This document shows positions 44,587-53,748 of a stretch of 64,000 bases of DNA, in pieces. The DNA comes from an uncultured Pseudophaeobacter sp. (GTDB lineage Bacteria; Pseudomonadota; Alphaproteobacteria; Rhodobacterales; Rhodobacteraceae), in assembly GCA_905479575.1 (NCBI GenBank), contig CAJQNB010000020.1:1-64000 (forward strand). The letters run 5' to 3'. The notes under the pieces are model-generated. The model was not told the origin of the DNA. It was given only the letters and a program-made list of their open reading frames with translations, and searched no databases. The position numbers were made by a program, and so were the translations under genes. The first letter of the stretch is position 1. Each line of letters starts with the position of its first letter.

Positions 44587-45483
44587 TTAGCCTTTTACAG
44601 AGCCGGCGGTGAGGCCGCGAATAAAGTATTTTCCTGCAACCACATAGACCAACAGGGTGGGGAGACCGGCAATGATCGCGGCGGCCATGTCGACGTTGTA
44701 TTCTTTGACGCCAGTGGTGGAGTTGACGATATTGTTCAGCGCCACAGTCACCGGCTGGGTGCCCGCCTGGCTAAAGCTAACGCCAAACAGGAAATCATTC
44801 CAGATCTGGGTGAACTGCCAGATCACTGTGACGACGATAATCGGCAGGCTCAGCGGCAGGAATATCGACCAGAAGATGCGAAAGAATCCGGCGCCGTCAA
44901 CCTTGGCCGCTTTCACCAGATCACCGGGGATGGTGACGTAGAAGTTGCGGAAAAACAGTGTGGTAAAGCCGATACCGTAGACCACATGGGCAAAGATCAG
45001 CCCCGGAATTGTCCCCGCCAGCCCCATCAGCCCCAGCATCCGGGCCATGGGCAGCAGCACCACCTGAAAGGGGATGAAGCAGCCAAACAACATCGCCGAG
45101 AAGATCAGATTGGCGCCGCGAAAATTCCACTGGGCGATGATATAGCCGTTGGCGGCGCCCAGAAAGGTGGAGATCAACACAGCTGGCACCGCCAGCAGCA
45201 CCGAGTTCCAGAAATAGGGGCGCAGTCCTTCGCATTGAATGCCGGTGCAGGCCTCGGACCAGGCGGTGCGCCAGGCGTCAAACGTGACTTCGCGGGGCAG
45301 CGCCACCAGACTGCCACTGCGGATTTCCTCCAGGCTTTTGAGCGAGGTGGTCAGCATGACAAAAAGCGGCATCAGGTAGAACAGCGCAAACAGGCCCAGC
45401 AGGGAAAACAGCAGCCAGCGCAGGGCAATTTGCCCCGGGCGCAGGGGCGGTGACACGGCAGGAGCGGCAGAAAAATCAGACAT
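44587..45483 (-). CDS. gtsC: Sugar ABC transporter permease (GtsC/MalG type)
   Basis: Inner-membrane permease of 298 residues. The first helix is LRWLLFSLLGLFALFYLMPL. GLRPYFWNSVLLAVPAVLIS is the conserved periplasmic-to-membrane segment. The EAA loop is VKAAKVDGAGFFRIFWSIFL, and WNDFLFGVSFSQAG lies near the C-terminus. It overlaps gtsB by eight bases. Confidence 0.92.
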   Translation of the reverse strand: MSDFSAAPAVSPPLRPGQIALRWLLFSLLGLFALFYLMPLFVMLTTSLKSLEEIRSGSLVALPREVTFDAWRTAWSEACTGIQCEGLRPYFWNSVLLAVPAVLISTFLGAANGYIIAQWNFRGANLIFSAMLFGCFIPFQVVLLPMARMLGLMGLAGTIPGLIFAHVVYGIGFTTLFFRNFYVTIPGDLVKAAKVDGAGFFRIFWSIFLPLSLPIIVVTVIWQFTQIWNDFLFGVSFSQAGTQPVTVALNNIVNSTTGVKEYNVDMAAAIIAGLPTLLVYVVAGKYFIRGLTAGSVKG

Positions 45484-46348
45484 GTTTCGCCCTCAGTTCG
45501 GAATAGAGATAGGGAACAACAATGGCAAAGACCACGCCCATCATCACCATGGCGGAACTCGCCGCTTGACCAATGTCACCACGCGAAAAGGCCATAGCAT
45601 ACATATAGGTTGCGGGCAGATCGGTGGCATAGCCAGGGCCGCCCCCGGTGAGGGCGACCACCAGATCAAAGCTCTTGATCGCCAGATGGGCCAGCACGAT
45701 AAAGGCGGACAGGAAAATCGGCGCCATCGAGGGCAGGATAATGGCCGAATAGATCCGCCAGCCGGGAATACCATCTATCTGCGCCGCCTTGATGATTTCA
45801 CCGTCGACGCTGCGCAGCCCGGCCAGAAACAGCGCCATGACAAAGCCAGAGGCCTGCCAGACGCCGGCAATCACCACCGCATAGATCGCCATGTCGGGGT
45901 CAATTACCCAGTTGAAGCGAAAGCTCTCATAGCCCCAGCTCCGCACCATGGCCTCGATCCCCAGGCCGGGGTTCATGATCCATTTCCAGGCGGTGCCGGT
46001 GACGATCATCGACAGGGCCATGGGGTACAGATAGATGGTGCGCAGCACGCCTTCGACGCGGATGCGCTGGTCCAGCAGGATTGCCAACAGCAGTCCCAGT
46101 GCCATGGAAATGCAGATGAATAGCGCGCCAAACAGGAACAGGTTGTCCATGGCGGTGTCCCAGCGCGATGCTGCAAACAGCCGCTTATACTGGATGACCC
46201 CATAGAGATCGTATTTGGGCAGTAGTTTTGAACGGGTCAGAGAGATCCAGGCTGTCCAGGCGATGAAGCCATAAACAAAGATGAGGATCGCCACAAACGA
46301 AGGGGCCAGTACCATCTTGGGGATCTGGCGTTCCAGCCATGCGCGCAT
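45476..46348 (-). CDS. gtsB: Sugar ABC transporter permease (GtsB/MalF type)
   Basis: Permease of 290 residues starting MRAWLERQIPKMVLAPSFVA. TRSKLLPKYDLYGVIQYKRL and YPMALSMIVTGTAWKWIMNP are the family segments. The EAA loop reads IIKAAQIDGIPGWRIYSAII. Its ATG follows the gtsA stop by about 90 bp, which include a hairpin. Confidence 0.92.
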   Translation of the reverse strand: MRAWLERQIPKMVLAPSFVAILIFVYGFIAWTAWISLTRSKLLPKYDLYGVIQYKRLFAASRWDTAMDNLFLFGALFICISMALGLLLAILLDQRIRVEGVLRTIYLYPMALSMIVTGTAWKWIMNPGLGIEAMVRSWGYESFRFNWVIDPDMAIYAVVIAGVWQASGFVMALFLAGLRSVDGEIIKAAQIDGIPGWRIYSAIILPSMAPIFLSAFIVLAHLAIKSFDLVVALTGGGPGYATDLPATYMYAMAFSRGDIGQAASSAMVMMGVVFAIVVPYLYSELRAKHV

Positions 46349-46370
46349 TGGATCGTGCCTTTATGTTTTG

Positions 46371-46400
46371 TCCCGCCCCGGCAAAATTGCCCGGGCGGAA
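46371..46400 (-). terminator. Intercistronic hairpin gtsA/gtsB
   Basis: On the minus strand TTCCGCCCGGGC, loop AATTTT, GCCGGGGCGGGA pairs at 11 of 12 positions, one of them a G-T pair. No T-run follows, so attenuation or protection of the receptor mRNA is more likely than full termination. Confidence 0.7.
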
Positions 46401-46440
46401 CAGCTCATGTGAGTGGAGCGGGTCGTTTGGTCGGGTGATA

Positions 46441-47694
46441 TTACAGCGAGTTTTCCACTGCGGCGACCAGCATTTCAACCGCCTCAGCCGAGGACATGTC
46501 GGAATTGAAATGCGCGGTTACCACATCGGTGATCGCCCCGGACTGGGCGCCGCGCATCGCCATGCCATGGGCATAGCTGGGCAGCAGGGAGCCGTCTTTG
46601 GAGCTGGTGGTCATCTCTGCCGATGACAGGTGCGCACAGGAGTCAAAATCGTCCATGGCAACATCAACCCGTGCTGGGATAGAGCCCTTGTTGAGGTTAA
46701 AGACCTTCTGGAAATTCTGGCCGACGATCAGCTTGGCCAGTAGGGCCTGACCCTGCTGTTTGTCGTCGCCGCTGACATCAAACATGGCAAAGCTGTCAAC
46801 ATTATAGAGAAAGCCTTCCCCCGGTGCCGAGGCGCAGAGGAAATCCTCACCCGGCACCTTGCCAGCAGCAAGGAATTCGCCCTTGGCCCAATCGCCCATG
46901 ATCTGAAACGCCGCTTCGCCGTTCATCACCATCGAGGTGGCAAGGTTCCAGTCGCGACCGGGGAAATTGCTGTCCACATAGCCGCGCATTTTGCGCATCT
47001 GGTCAAAAACCGCGACCATCTTGTCCGATCCCAGCATTTCAGGGTCCAGATCGACAAAGGCCTGGTGGAACCCATCCGGGCCCAGAAGGCCAAGGGCGAC
47101 AACTTCAAATACTGTGGCATCCTGCCAGGCCTGACCACCATGAGCCAGCGGGATCACTCCGGCCGCCATCAGCTTGTCTGCGGCGGCGTTAAAGTCGTCC
47201 CAGCTGGTTGGCATCGCAATGTCATTGGCGGCGAGGATTTCGGCATTGGCCCAAAGCCAGTCCACCCGGTGCACATTCACCGGCGCGGCGCACCACTGGC
47301 CTTCGCATTTCATATGGGCCGCAATGGAGGCTGGCAGCACCTTGTCCCAGCCTTCGGCCTCGGCCACGGCCGAGATATCAGCGAGAACGCCTTCTTCGTA
47401 CCATTCCTGAATGGCGGGGCCTTTCAGCTGCACCGCAGTGGGGGCATTGCCGGACAAAACCCGCGCCCGCAGCGCCGTCATGGCGGCATCGCCGCCACCG
47501 CCTGCCACTGGCATATCGGTCCAGGTGCCGCCATTGGCGGAAAATTCCTGCTGCAATACGGCGACGGATTTGGCTTCCCCGCCCGATGTCCACCAATGCA
47601 GCACCTCTGCCTCCGGACCGGCCTGGGCCATGGATACTGCGGATGCAGCGACAACCGCCAGCGTGGACGCGGCCGTAAATACGGATCTTTTCAT
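46441..47694 (-). CDS. gtsA: Glucose/mannose-type ABC transporter substrate-binding protein
   Basis: Periplasmic sugar receptor of 417 residues. The signal peptide MKRSVFTAASTLAVVAASAV SMAQA is followed by EAEVLHWWTSGGEAKSVAVL, a GtsA-like N-terminus known from pseudomonad glucose transporters. VLSGNAPTAVQLKGPAIQEW and VHRVDWLWANAEIL follow. The paired Cys residues in MKCEGQWCAAP fit a periplasmic disulphide. GGGAGG precedes the ATG. First gene of the operon ending with glk, which supports glucose as substrate. Confidence 0.92.
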   Translation of the reverse strand: MKRSVFTAASTLAVVAASAVSMAQAGPEAEVLHWWTSGGEAKSVAVLQQEFSANGGTWTDMPVAGGGGDAAMTALRARVLSGNAPTAVQLKGPAIQEWYEEGVLADISAVAEAEGWDKVLPASIAAHMKCEGQWCAAPVNVHRVDWLWANAEILAANDIAMPTSWDDFNAAADKLMAAGVIPLAHGGQAWQDATVFEVVALGLLGPDGFHQAFVDLDPEMLGSDKMVAVFDQMRKMRGYVDSNFPGRDWNLATSMVMNGEAAFQIMGDWAKGEFLAAGKVPGEDFLCASAPGEGFLYNVDSFAMFDVSGDDKQQGQALLAKLIVGQNFQKVFNLNKGSIPARVDVAMDDFDSCAHLSSAEMTTSSKDGSLLPSYAHGMAMRGAQSGAITDVVTAHFNSDMSSAEAVEMLVAAVENSL

Positions 47695-47767
47695 TTTGTC
47701 TTCCTCCCTAAAGTCGTCAAGAGCTCAACCAGCCCCTTTGAACTACGCCACCTCTTCCTCCAAGATG

Positions 47768-47790
47768 CAGTGGCGCAGATGCCGCCACTG
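47768..47790. promoter_or_regulatory. Inverted repeat upstream of gtsA (site 1)
   Basis: CAGTGGCG-N7-CGCCACTG, a perfect 8-bp inverted repeat 74-96 bp before the gtsA ATG. It shares the hexamer CAGTGG with the palindrome at 47850. Candidate binding site of the divergent response regulator or another sugar regulator. Confidence 0.55.
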
Positions 47791-47849
47791 AAGGCGACGG
47801 TATTGCCCTAGCCTGCGCTGACGGAGGGGGCTGTCGCAATGGTTGAGCC

Positions 47850-47865
47850 GACCACTGCAGTGGTC
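47850..47865. promoter_or_regulatory. 16-bp perfect palindrome in the gtsA/regulator promoter region (site 2)
   Basis: GACCACTGCAGTGGTC is a perfect palindrome centred between the two divergent transcription units. Its CCACTG/CAGTGG halves recur in site 1, giving four half-sites within 100 bp. Confidence 0.6.
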
Positions 47866-47980
47866 AGAGCGCAGAAATCCGTCACTTCCGTTACAACTTG
47901 TTACCTAGCTGTACCTTTGGCCGCAAAAATGGGGCAGTCTGGCAGGCAAAGGCAGAGAGAGTAAGAGGCAGTAAGAGGCT

Positions 47981-48736
47981 ATGACGATACCCCGGCTTAT
48001 GGTGGTGGATGATGATGCGGAGACCCGTGCCATGCTGACCCAGTTTTTGCAGCAAAACGGCTTTATCGCCCATGCCGCCGAAAATGAGGCAGAGATCCGG
48101 GCGCTGATGCAGGCGGGGCGGGTGGATCTGATCCTGTTGGATGTGATGCTGGGATCGGAAAGCGGCGTCGAGATCTGTGCCCGCTTGCGCCGCGAACAGG
48201 ATGTTCCGATCATTCTGGTCTCGGCGCTGTCTCAGGATCACCAGCGCATGGCGGGTTATGAGGTCGGGGCGGATGACTATGTGGCAAAGCCTTTTAACCC
48301 TGAGCTGCTGCTGGCGCGGGTGCGGGCGGTTTTGCAGCGGGCCAACCGCAGTGCCTCGCTGGTTCATCGGCGGCGGCTGGCGCTGTTCCGCTTTGCCGGT
48401 TGGACCTATGACGGCAAACGCGATGAGGTGCTCTCGCCGCAGGGGTTTCAGGTGGCGCTGTCGCAGCGGGAGACCAGCCTGCTCAAGGTGTTTTTGGCCA
48501 ACCCGCATATTCCGTTGAAACGCGAGGAAATCCAGGCGGGCCTGCTGGAAGGTTTTGCCAGTGGCAGCAGTGGCAGCAGTGCAGAGCCCGACGGCTCCGG
48601 GCGGGCAATCGACATGTTGGTGGGGCGGCTGCGCTCCAAGATCGAAAGCGACCCCAAAGATCCGCAGATGCTGCGCACCGCGCGCGGCATTGGCTATGTC
48701 CTGGCCGTGGATGTGGCGGAAGAGCAGACCGCGTGA
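47981..48736 (+). CDS. OmpR-family response regulator, GltR-like by context
   Basis: A 251-residue regulator. The receiver has MVVDDDAETRAML, with the phosphoacceptor Asp in LILLDVMLGSESG and DDYVAKPF at the switch Lys. The C-terminal winged-helix domain reads FQVALSQRETSLLKVFLANP and RAIDMLVGRLRSKIESDPKD. The linker has a tandem GSSGSS stretch. Coupled to the kinase by an ATG/GTG-type overlap. It is divergent from gtsABC-glk, matching the pseudomonad GltR/GtrS glucose system; control of gts is inferred. Confidence 0.88.
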   Translation: MTIPRLMVVDDDAETRAMLTQFLQQNGFIAHAAENEAEIRALMQAGRVDLILLDVMLGSESGVEICARLRREQDVPIILVSALSQDHQRMAGYEVGADDYVAKPFNPELLLARVRAVLQRANRSASLVHRRRLALFRFAGWTYDGKRDEVLSPQGFQVALSQRETSLLKVFLANPHIPLKREEIQAGLLEGFASGSSGSSAEPDGSGRAIDMLVGRLRSKIESDPKDPQMLRTARGIGYVLAVDVAEEQTA

Positions 48737-50217
48737 GCCGCATCTGGGATCTGAAAACCCAGGCGCGCCTGTGGATCTTTGTCGGCTTTGCCATTGGCCT
48801 GGGGGCGGCCTTTCTGTGGCTGCAATCATCCCGCGCCTGGGAGCAGCATCTGGCCCGCAGCCAGATGGCGGGGGTGTTGCTGTATCAGGCCCTGCAGGGC
48901 AATGCGCCTGCACCCGCAGGTCTGCAGGTCCAGGCTCTGTCGTTGCAGTCAGACGTGGCCAACGACCATCCGCGCGGTCAACGCCCTGAGGTGCCGGGCG
49001 GCGGTTTTGTTACCGAAATCTCGATCTTGGGGGAAACAGGGCGGGCGTTGGGGTTGGGGTCAGGTTTTGGGCCTGGCATGGGGGCAAGCACCGGCACGGT
49101 ATTGCGGTTGATGATTGTGTCAGATCGCCTGCGCTACGGGGTTGCCGATCTGCAAACCGCGCCCCGGCAAACGGCGGCGCAGCAGCTGGGGGCGGTCACC
49201 CGCCTGTTGGCACGCCATTGCAGCGATCCGCTGGTCTTTGCCCAATATGGCGACAGGGGCTGGCGGCAGGTCGAGGGGGCTTCCTACTGGGGCTGTCAGG
49301 CGGCGCCGACGGATCTGCGCCTGCTGGCGGTGATCCTGGCGGCGGTGGGGCTGGCGATTGTGCTCAGCCAAAGTGGCGAGACCTCGGCGCGGTTTGGTGC
49401 CTTCGCCCGGCTGCTGCGTCAGCCGCGGGTGCTGGGGGGGCCGGATAGCTACTCCGCCCCCGGCCCGGCAGAGCTGCAGGAGATTGTCGCGGCGGTGAAT
49501 GATCATCTGGCCGGGGCACGGGCGCAGATCGAGAAACGCGCCACGGTTCTGTCGGCGGTCAGCCATGATCTGGGCACGCCGGCCACCCGCTTGCGCCTGC
49601 GGGCGGCACTGATCCAGGACCAGACCCTGCGCCGCAAGCTGGAGGCGGATATCGACAGTATGACCGGCATGATCGAAAGCGTGCTGACCTATACCCGCTC
49701 GGAACTCAGCCTGGAAGTGCCGCGCCAGATCTCGCTCACCGCGCTGGTGGAGGCGCTGGTGGCGGATTATCAGGATCTGGACAAGCCAGTGAGCTATGTG
49801 CGGATGCAGCCCGAGGTGGTTCAGGGGGCGCAGTCGCTGTTTTCAGCCCGCGCGGGGCAGGGCGCCTTGCCGGATGCGCGCCGGGTGCTGGTGACGGCGC
49901 GGCCGATCCTGTTGCAGCGCGCCCTGACCAATCTGGTGGACAATGCCCTGAAATACGGCCGCCGTGCCGTGGTGCGGCTGGAGGCGAGCGCCGAGCGGGC
50001 GGTGATCACGGTTGAGGACGAGGGATCTGAATTGACCGTGGCCGAGATCCAGGAGGTTCTGGCCCCGTTTCAGCGCGGTGCCAACAGCTCTGCTATTGAC
50101 GGGTTTGGCCTGGGGTTGACCATCGTTGCCACCGTCGCAGAACAGCATGGCGGCACGCTGCGGTTCGATCAAGGCAGCCAGGGGCTGCGCGCCAGCCTGG
50201 ACATCCAGCGCCACTAG
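48733..50217 (+). CDS. Sensor histidine kinase partner of the OmpR-type regulator
   Basis: A 494-residue inner-membrane sensor starting at GTG (48733), overlapping the regulator. Transmembrane helix 1 is FVGFAIGLGAAFLWLQ. A periplasmic domain of about 170 residues and a second helix (LRLLAVILAAVGLAIVL) precede the kinase core. The H-box is VLSAVSHDLGTPATRLRLRA, the N-box NLVDNALKYG, and the G2 region DGFGLGLTIVATVAEQHGG. The G1 motif reads VEDEGSELTVAE, somewhat unlike the usual DxGxG. Stimulus unknown; sugar is likely from the neighbours. Confidence 0.87.
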   Translation: MSRIWDLKTQARLWIFVGFAIGLGAAFLWLQSSRAWEQHLARSQMAGVLLYQALQGNAPAPAGLQVQALSLQSDVANDHPRGQRPEVPGGGFVTEISILGETGRALGLGSGFGPGMGASTGTVLRLMIVSDRLRYGVADLQTAPRQTAAQQLGAVTRLLARHCSDPLVFAQYGDRGWRQVEGASYWGCQAAPTDLRLLAVILAAVGLAIVLSQSGETSARFGAFARLLRQPRVLGGPDSYSAPGPAELQEIVAAVNDHLAGARAQIEKRATVLSAVSHDLGTPATRLRLRAALIQDQTLRRKLEADIDSMTGMIESVLTYTRSELSLEVPRQISLTALVEALVADYQDLDKPVSYVRMQPEVVQGAQSLFSARAGQGALPDARRVLVTARPILLQRALTNLVDNALKYGRRAVVRLEASAERAVITVEDEGSELTVAEIQEVLAPFQRGANSSAIDGFGLGLTIVATVAEQHGGTLRFDQGSQGLRASLDIQRH

Positions 50218-50398
50218 GGGCCGGTCGGGGCAATGACTGCAGGGGGTGGTGGTGATGAATTCATCTGATAAACGCTCTGCTTTTTGTGACATGTAAATGT
50301 TACGGTAGGATTAGGTCTGTAAAGAACTTCGTTGAATGGAAGCGTTTTTAAGCAGATATGAACATCTGTGCGGCAGCTTGCATGACGAACGATAGATA

Positions 50399-52975
50399 AT
50401 GGTGAATTGGTTTGGTCTTTTATATGAAGGGCCAAAATGGGTAAGGTTGAGTGGTGTCTGTTCCGTGAGAGGTTCTTCTGCAAAACCCATTGGCGGGCTA
50501 GTGCGACGCGCCCATATCCCGGTTCTGGTCGCTCTCGTTATGGTTCTGGCTGCGGGCTATTATTCAGAACAACAAAACGACATCATCCATAATCAGGCGC
50601 TGCGGGCCGATGTGCGCCGCGAAGTCAACGAGCTGCAGGTCAGTCTTGAAGGGGCGCTCAATGCCGATCTTCAGCTGGTGCGCGGGCTGGTTGCGGTGTT
50701 GTCCACCGAGCCGGACATGTCACAGGAGCGGTTCACCCAGCTGGGGGAAATGGTGCTGGGCAGACAATCGGGCATTAGCCATGTTGCAGCGGCGCCGGAC
50801 CTTGTGGTTTCGATGATCTACCCGCTGCACGGCAACGAGGCGGCCTTGGGACTGGATTATAACCAAAACGCCGCCCAGCGAGAGGCTGCCTACAAAGTCC
50901 GCGATAAGGGCGCAGTGGTTCTGGCAGGTCCGGTCCAGCTGGTGCAGGGCGATGAGGCCTTTATTGGCCGCTTTCCGGTCTTTGTCGGAACAGGGGAAAA
51001 TCGCCGGTTTTGGGGGATTTTATCCTCGGTCATGAAGGCTGAACCTCTGTACGAGTCGCATGGGTTCAACTCTCCCGACCTGGGCATCGAGGTTGGAATA
51101 CGGGGACAGGACGGTATGGGGGCCGAGGGCGTACAGTTCTTTGGCGACCCATCCGTTTTTACCGATAACCCGGTCCTTTTGGATATCCCGCTCCCGGTTG
51201 GGTCCTGGCAAATTGCAGCGCGCCCCAAGGGCGGGTGGTCGGCCAGCAGGGCCAATCCCTGGCCCTGGCGTCTGTTGGTTTTTATTGCCGGCGGATTTAT
51301 TGTTGTGCCGATCTATATGATCAGTCGCCTGTCGGCGGCACGGCGCGATGCAATTCGAACCTTAAAGCGGCGCGAACGGCAGTTGGAGACCCTGTCGCGG
51401 CGGCTTGAGATTGCGGTGGATATTTCAAAGATCGGCATTTGGGAGCTGAATACCAAGAACAGTACAACCGTCTGGGATCCAAACCTGCGCGAAATCTATG
51501 GGTTCAAGCTCAATGATCCGCTGTCGATTGACACCTGGGAGAGTTGCCTGCACCCCGATGATCATAAGAAGACGGTTCTTGAATTCCGCAATGCCTGTCA
51601 CGTCGGGGGCAGCTACAGATCGGAATACCGCATCATTTTGCCCAGCCGGGAGGTGCGCCATATCCGCAGTATGGGAACCGCCTATGCCGATAGCGATGGC
51701 TGGCTGCGGATGGTCGGGGTCAATCTGGATGTGACCCAGGACGTGCAACTGCGCGAAAAGCTGATCGAGGCAAATACGGCGCTGTTGCAGCGCAACAATG
51801 ATCTGAATGATGCCAAGATCGCAGCTGAAAGTGCCGATCGCGCCAAATCGGAATTTCTGGCCAACATGTCCCATGAGATCCGCACGCCGATGAATGGCAT
51901 TCTGGGCATGGCGGAGCTGATGTCGGAGTTCGATCTGGGCCCGGAGGAAAGACAATATCTGAGCACCATTCAGGATTCCTCCAACGCGCTGCTTAAAATC
52001 ATCAACGATATTCTTGACCTGTCGCGTCTCGAAGCGGGGCGCCTGGCGATCAGCCCGATTGATTTTGATCTGCAAAACTGTGTGGCTGGCGCGGTCAATC
52101 TGTTGCGGCCCAAAGCTCGGGAAAAAGGCCTTTGGGTGTCGGTGAGTTTTGCGGACAACCTGCCGGAACGGGTGCATGGTGACGATGGCCGCTTGCGGCA
52201 AATTCTGGTGAACCTTATCGGCAATGCGGTGAAATTCACCTCTGAGGGCGGCGTGGACATCAGCGTCAGCTGCCGCGCAGACGACCCCTACAATCTGGTG
52301 ATTGCGGTGGATGATACCGGCATTGGTATCTCAGACCACCAGGCCGAATATATTTTTGATCGCTTCAAGCAGGCGGATGCGGCCACCACGCGGGCCTTTG
52401 GCGGCACTGGGCTGGGATTGACGATTTCCAGCATCCTGGCAAAGCGCATGGGAGGCGGCATTGATCTGTGTCGTCTCAAGGAAAAGGGCTCGTGCTTTCG
52501 CTTGAAAGTTCAACTGGCCGAGGCGGTCAATTCCAGCGGCGCCTCTCGGGTTGAGACCATGATGGACACTGCAGCTTTGGCAGGCTGCCGGGTTTTGCTG
52601 GCAGAGGACAACAGGACCAACCGTTTGCTGGTCCGCAAGTATCTGGCCGATCTGGGCATCACCCTGAGCGAAGCCCATAATGGCCGACAGGCAGTCACCC
52701 TGTGTCAGGAGGAAATGGCGCCGGATATCATTTTGATGGATATGTCCATGCCCGAGCTGGACGGGCTTGCGGCAACGCGGGAAATTCGCGCTCTTGAGAT
52801 CGAGCAGCCGGTGATTGTTGCGCTGACCGCCAATGCCTTTGAATCCGACCGCGAGGCCTGTCTGGCTGCGGGGATGGATTATTTTCTGCAAAAACCTATC
52901 AGTAAATCGGTTTTGTTGCGCACCCTGACCATGCTGCGCATTGGCCAGGATGAAAATAACGGCCAATCCGGCTGA
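50399..52975 (+). CDS. CHASE-PAS hybrid histidine kinase with receiver
   Basis: An 858-residue hybrid sensor. Transmembrane helix IPVLVALVMVLAAGYYS is followed by a periplasmic CHASE-like domain (about 60-300) and a second helix (LLVFIAGGFIVVPIYMI). A PAS domain follows (IGIWELNTKNSTTVWDPNLR). The kinase core has FLANMSHEIRTPMNGILGMA, NLIGNAVKF, DDTGIGIS and GGTGLGLTISSILA. The C-terminal receiver has the phosphoacceptor Asp in IILMDMSMPELDG. The start codon is uncertain; the first ATG in frame is listed and no strong RBS is seen. No obvious output partner is adjacent. It is convergent with the thi operon. Confidence 0.88.
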   Translation: MVNWFGLLYEGPKWVRLSGVCSVRGSSAKPIGGLVRRAHIPVLVALVMVLAAGYYSEQQNDIIHNQALRADVRREVNELQVSLEGALNADLQLVRGLVAVLSTEPDMSQERFTQLGEMVLGRQSGISHVAAAPDLVVSMIYPLHGNEAALGLDYNQNAAQREAAYKVRDKGAVVLAGPVQLVQGDEAFIGRFPVFVGTGENRRFWGILSSVMKAEPLYESHGFNSPDLGIEVGIRGQDGMGAEGVQFFGDPSVFTDNPVLLDIPLPVGSWQIAARPKGGWSASRANPWPWRLLVFIAGGFIVVPIYMISRLSAARRDAIRTLKRRERQLETLSRRLEIAVDISKIGIWELNTKNSTTVWDPNLREIYGFKLNDPLSIDTWESCLHPDDHKKTVLEFRNACHVGGSYRSEYRIILPSREVRHIRSMGTAYADSDGWLRMVGVNLDVTQDVQLREKLIEANTALLQRNNDLNDAKIAAESADRAKSEFLANMSHEIRTPMNGILGMAELMSEFDLGPEERQYLSTIQDSSNALLKIINDILDLSRLEAGRLAISPIDFDLQNCVAGAVNLLRPKAREKGLWVSVSFADNLPERVHGDDGRLRQILVNLIGNAVKFTSEGGVDISVSCRADDPYNLVIAVDDTGIGISDHQAEYIFDRFKQADAATTRAFGGTGLGLTISSILAKRMGGGIDLCRLKEKGSCFRLKVQLAEAVNSSGASRVETMMDTAALAGCRVLLAEDNRTNRLLVRKYLADLGITLSEAHNGRQAVTLCQEEMAPDIILMDMSMPELDGLAATREIRALEIEQPVIVALTANAFESDREACLAAGMDYFLQKPISKSVLLRTLTMLRIGQDENNGQSG

Positions 52976-53010
52976 TCCTGGGATTTTGCCGCGATAACAG
53001 GGTTTATGGC

Positions 53011-53748
53011 TTAACCTGGATTGCTCAACCAAAGGGTCATCTGCGCCTTGGCCTGGGCGCAGGCTTCTGTCACAGATGCGCCCTGCGCCAGCGCACAGGC
53101 GAGAGCGGTTGCCAGGCTGCAGCCGGTGCCGCGTTTGCTTATGGGCAGACGTGGGGCTGAAAACATCTGATGGCTGTCAGCGGTAAACAAATGATCCGTG
53201 CTGTGGGTGCCCTGGCCATGTCCACCCTTGATCAATACCGCAGCAACGCCCGTCGCCAAAATGATCTGCGCCCGAATTTTCAATTCTGCCAGTTCTGGCG
53301 GCTCCTGGGGGTAGTGGCAGGTGCTGGCAAGCCGGGCGCTTTCCTCCAGATTAGGGGTCAACACCGTCACTTTTGGCAGCAGGGGCGTCAGGGCTTCCAA
53401 AGACATCAGGTCGCCGCCAGAGGAGCTTTTTAGGACGGGATCCAGCACAATTGGCACCTGGGCGGGCAGCGCTTGTGCCAGGCTCCGGGCGGCTTCTGGG
53501 GTGCCGATCATGCCAATCTTGATGGCGCGTGGGATCTGCCCCGCCGGATCAAAGGCGGCTGTGACCTGATCTGCGATAATCTGCGGTGGGATTGGCTGGG
53601 TGGCAATCAGCGCCGAGTTGGTCTGCACCGTGACGGCAGTCACCACCGGTGCAACCGAACAGCCCAGGCTTTGGGCCATGGCCACATCGCGGCTCAGGCC
53701 GGCACCGCCGCTGCTGTCGGTGCCGGCCACCACCAGAATGCGGCTCAT
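53011..53748 (-). CDS. thiD: Hydroxymethylpyrimidine/phosphomethylpyrimidine kinase
   Basis: Phosphorylates HMP-P to HMP-PP for thiamine assembly. The 245-residue ribokinase-fold protein starts MSRILVVAGTDSSGGAGLSR. IKIGMIGTPEAARSLA and PIVLDPVLKSSSGGDLM are ThiD signatures, and KRGTGCSLATALAC is the anion-hole region with the catalytic GTGC. Its ATG shares ATGA with the thiF stop; last gene of the operon. Confidence 0.95.
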   Translation of the reverse strand: MSRILVVAGTDSSGGAGLSRDVAMAQSLGCSVAPVVTAVTVQTNSALIATQPIPPQIIADQVTAAFDPAGQIPRAIKIGMIGTPEAARSLAQALPAQVPIVLDPVLKSSSGGDLMSLEALTPLLPKVTVLTPNLEESARLASTCHYPQEPPELAELKIRAQIILATGVAAVLIKGGHGQGTHSTDHLFTADSHQMFSAPRLPISKRGTGCSLATALACALAQGASVTEACAQAKAQMTLWLSNPG

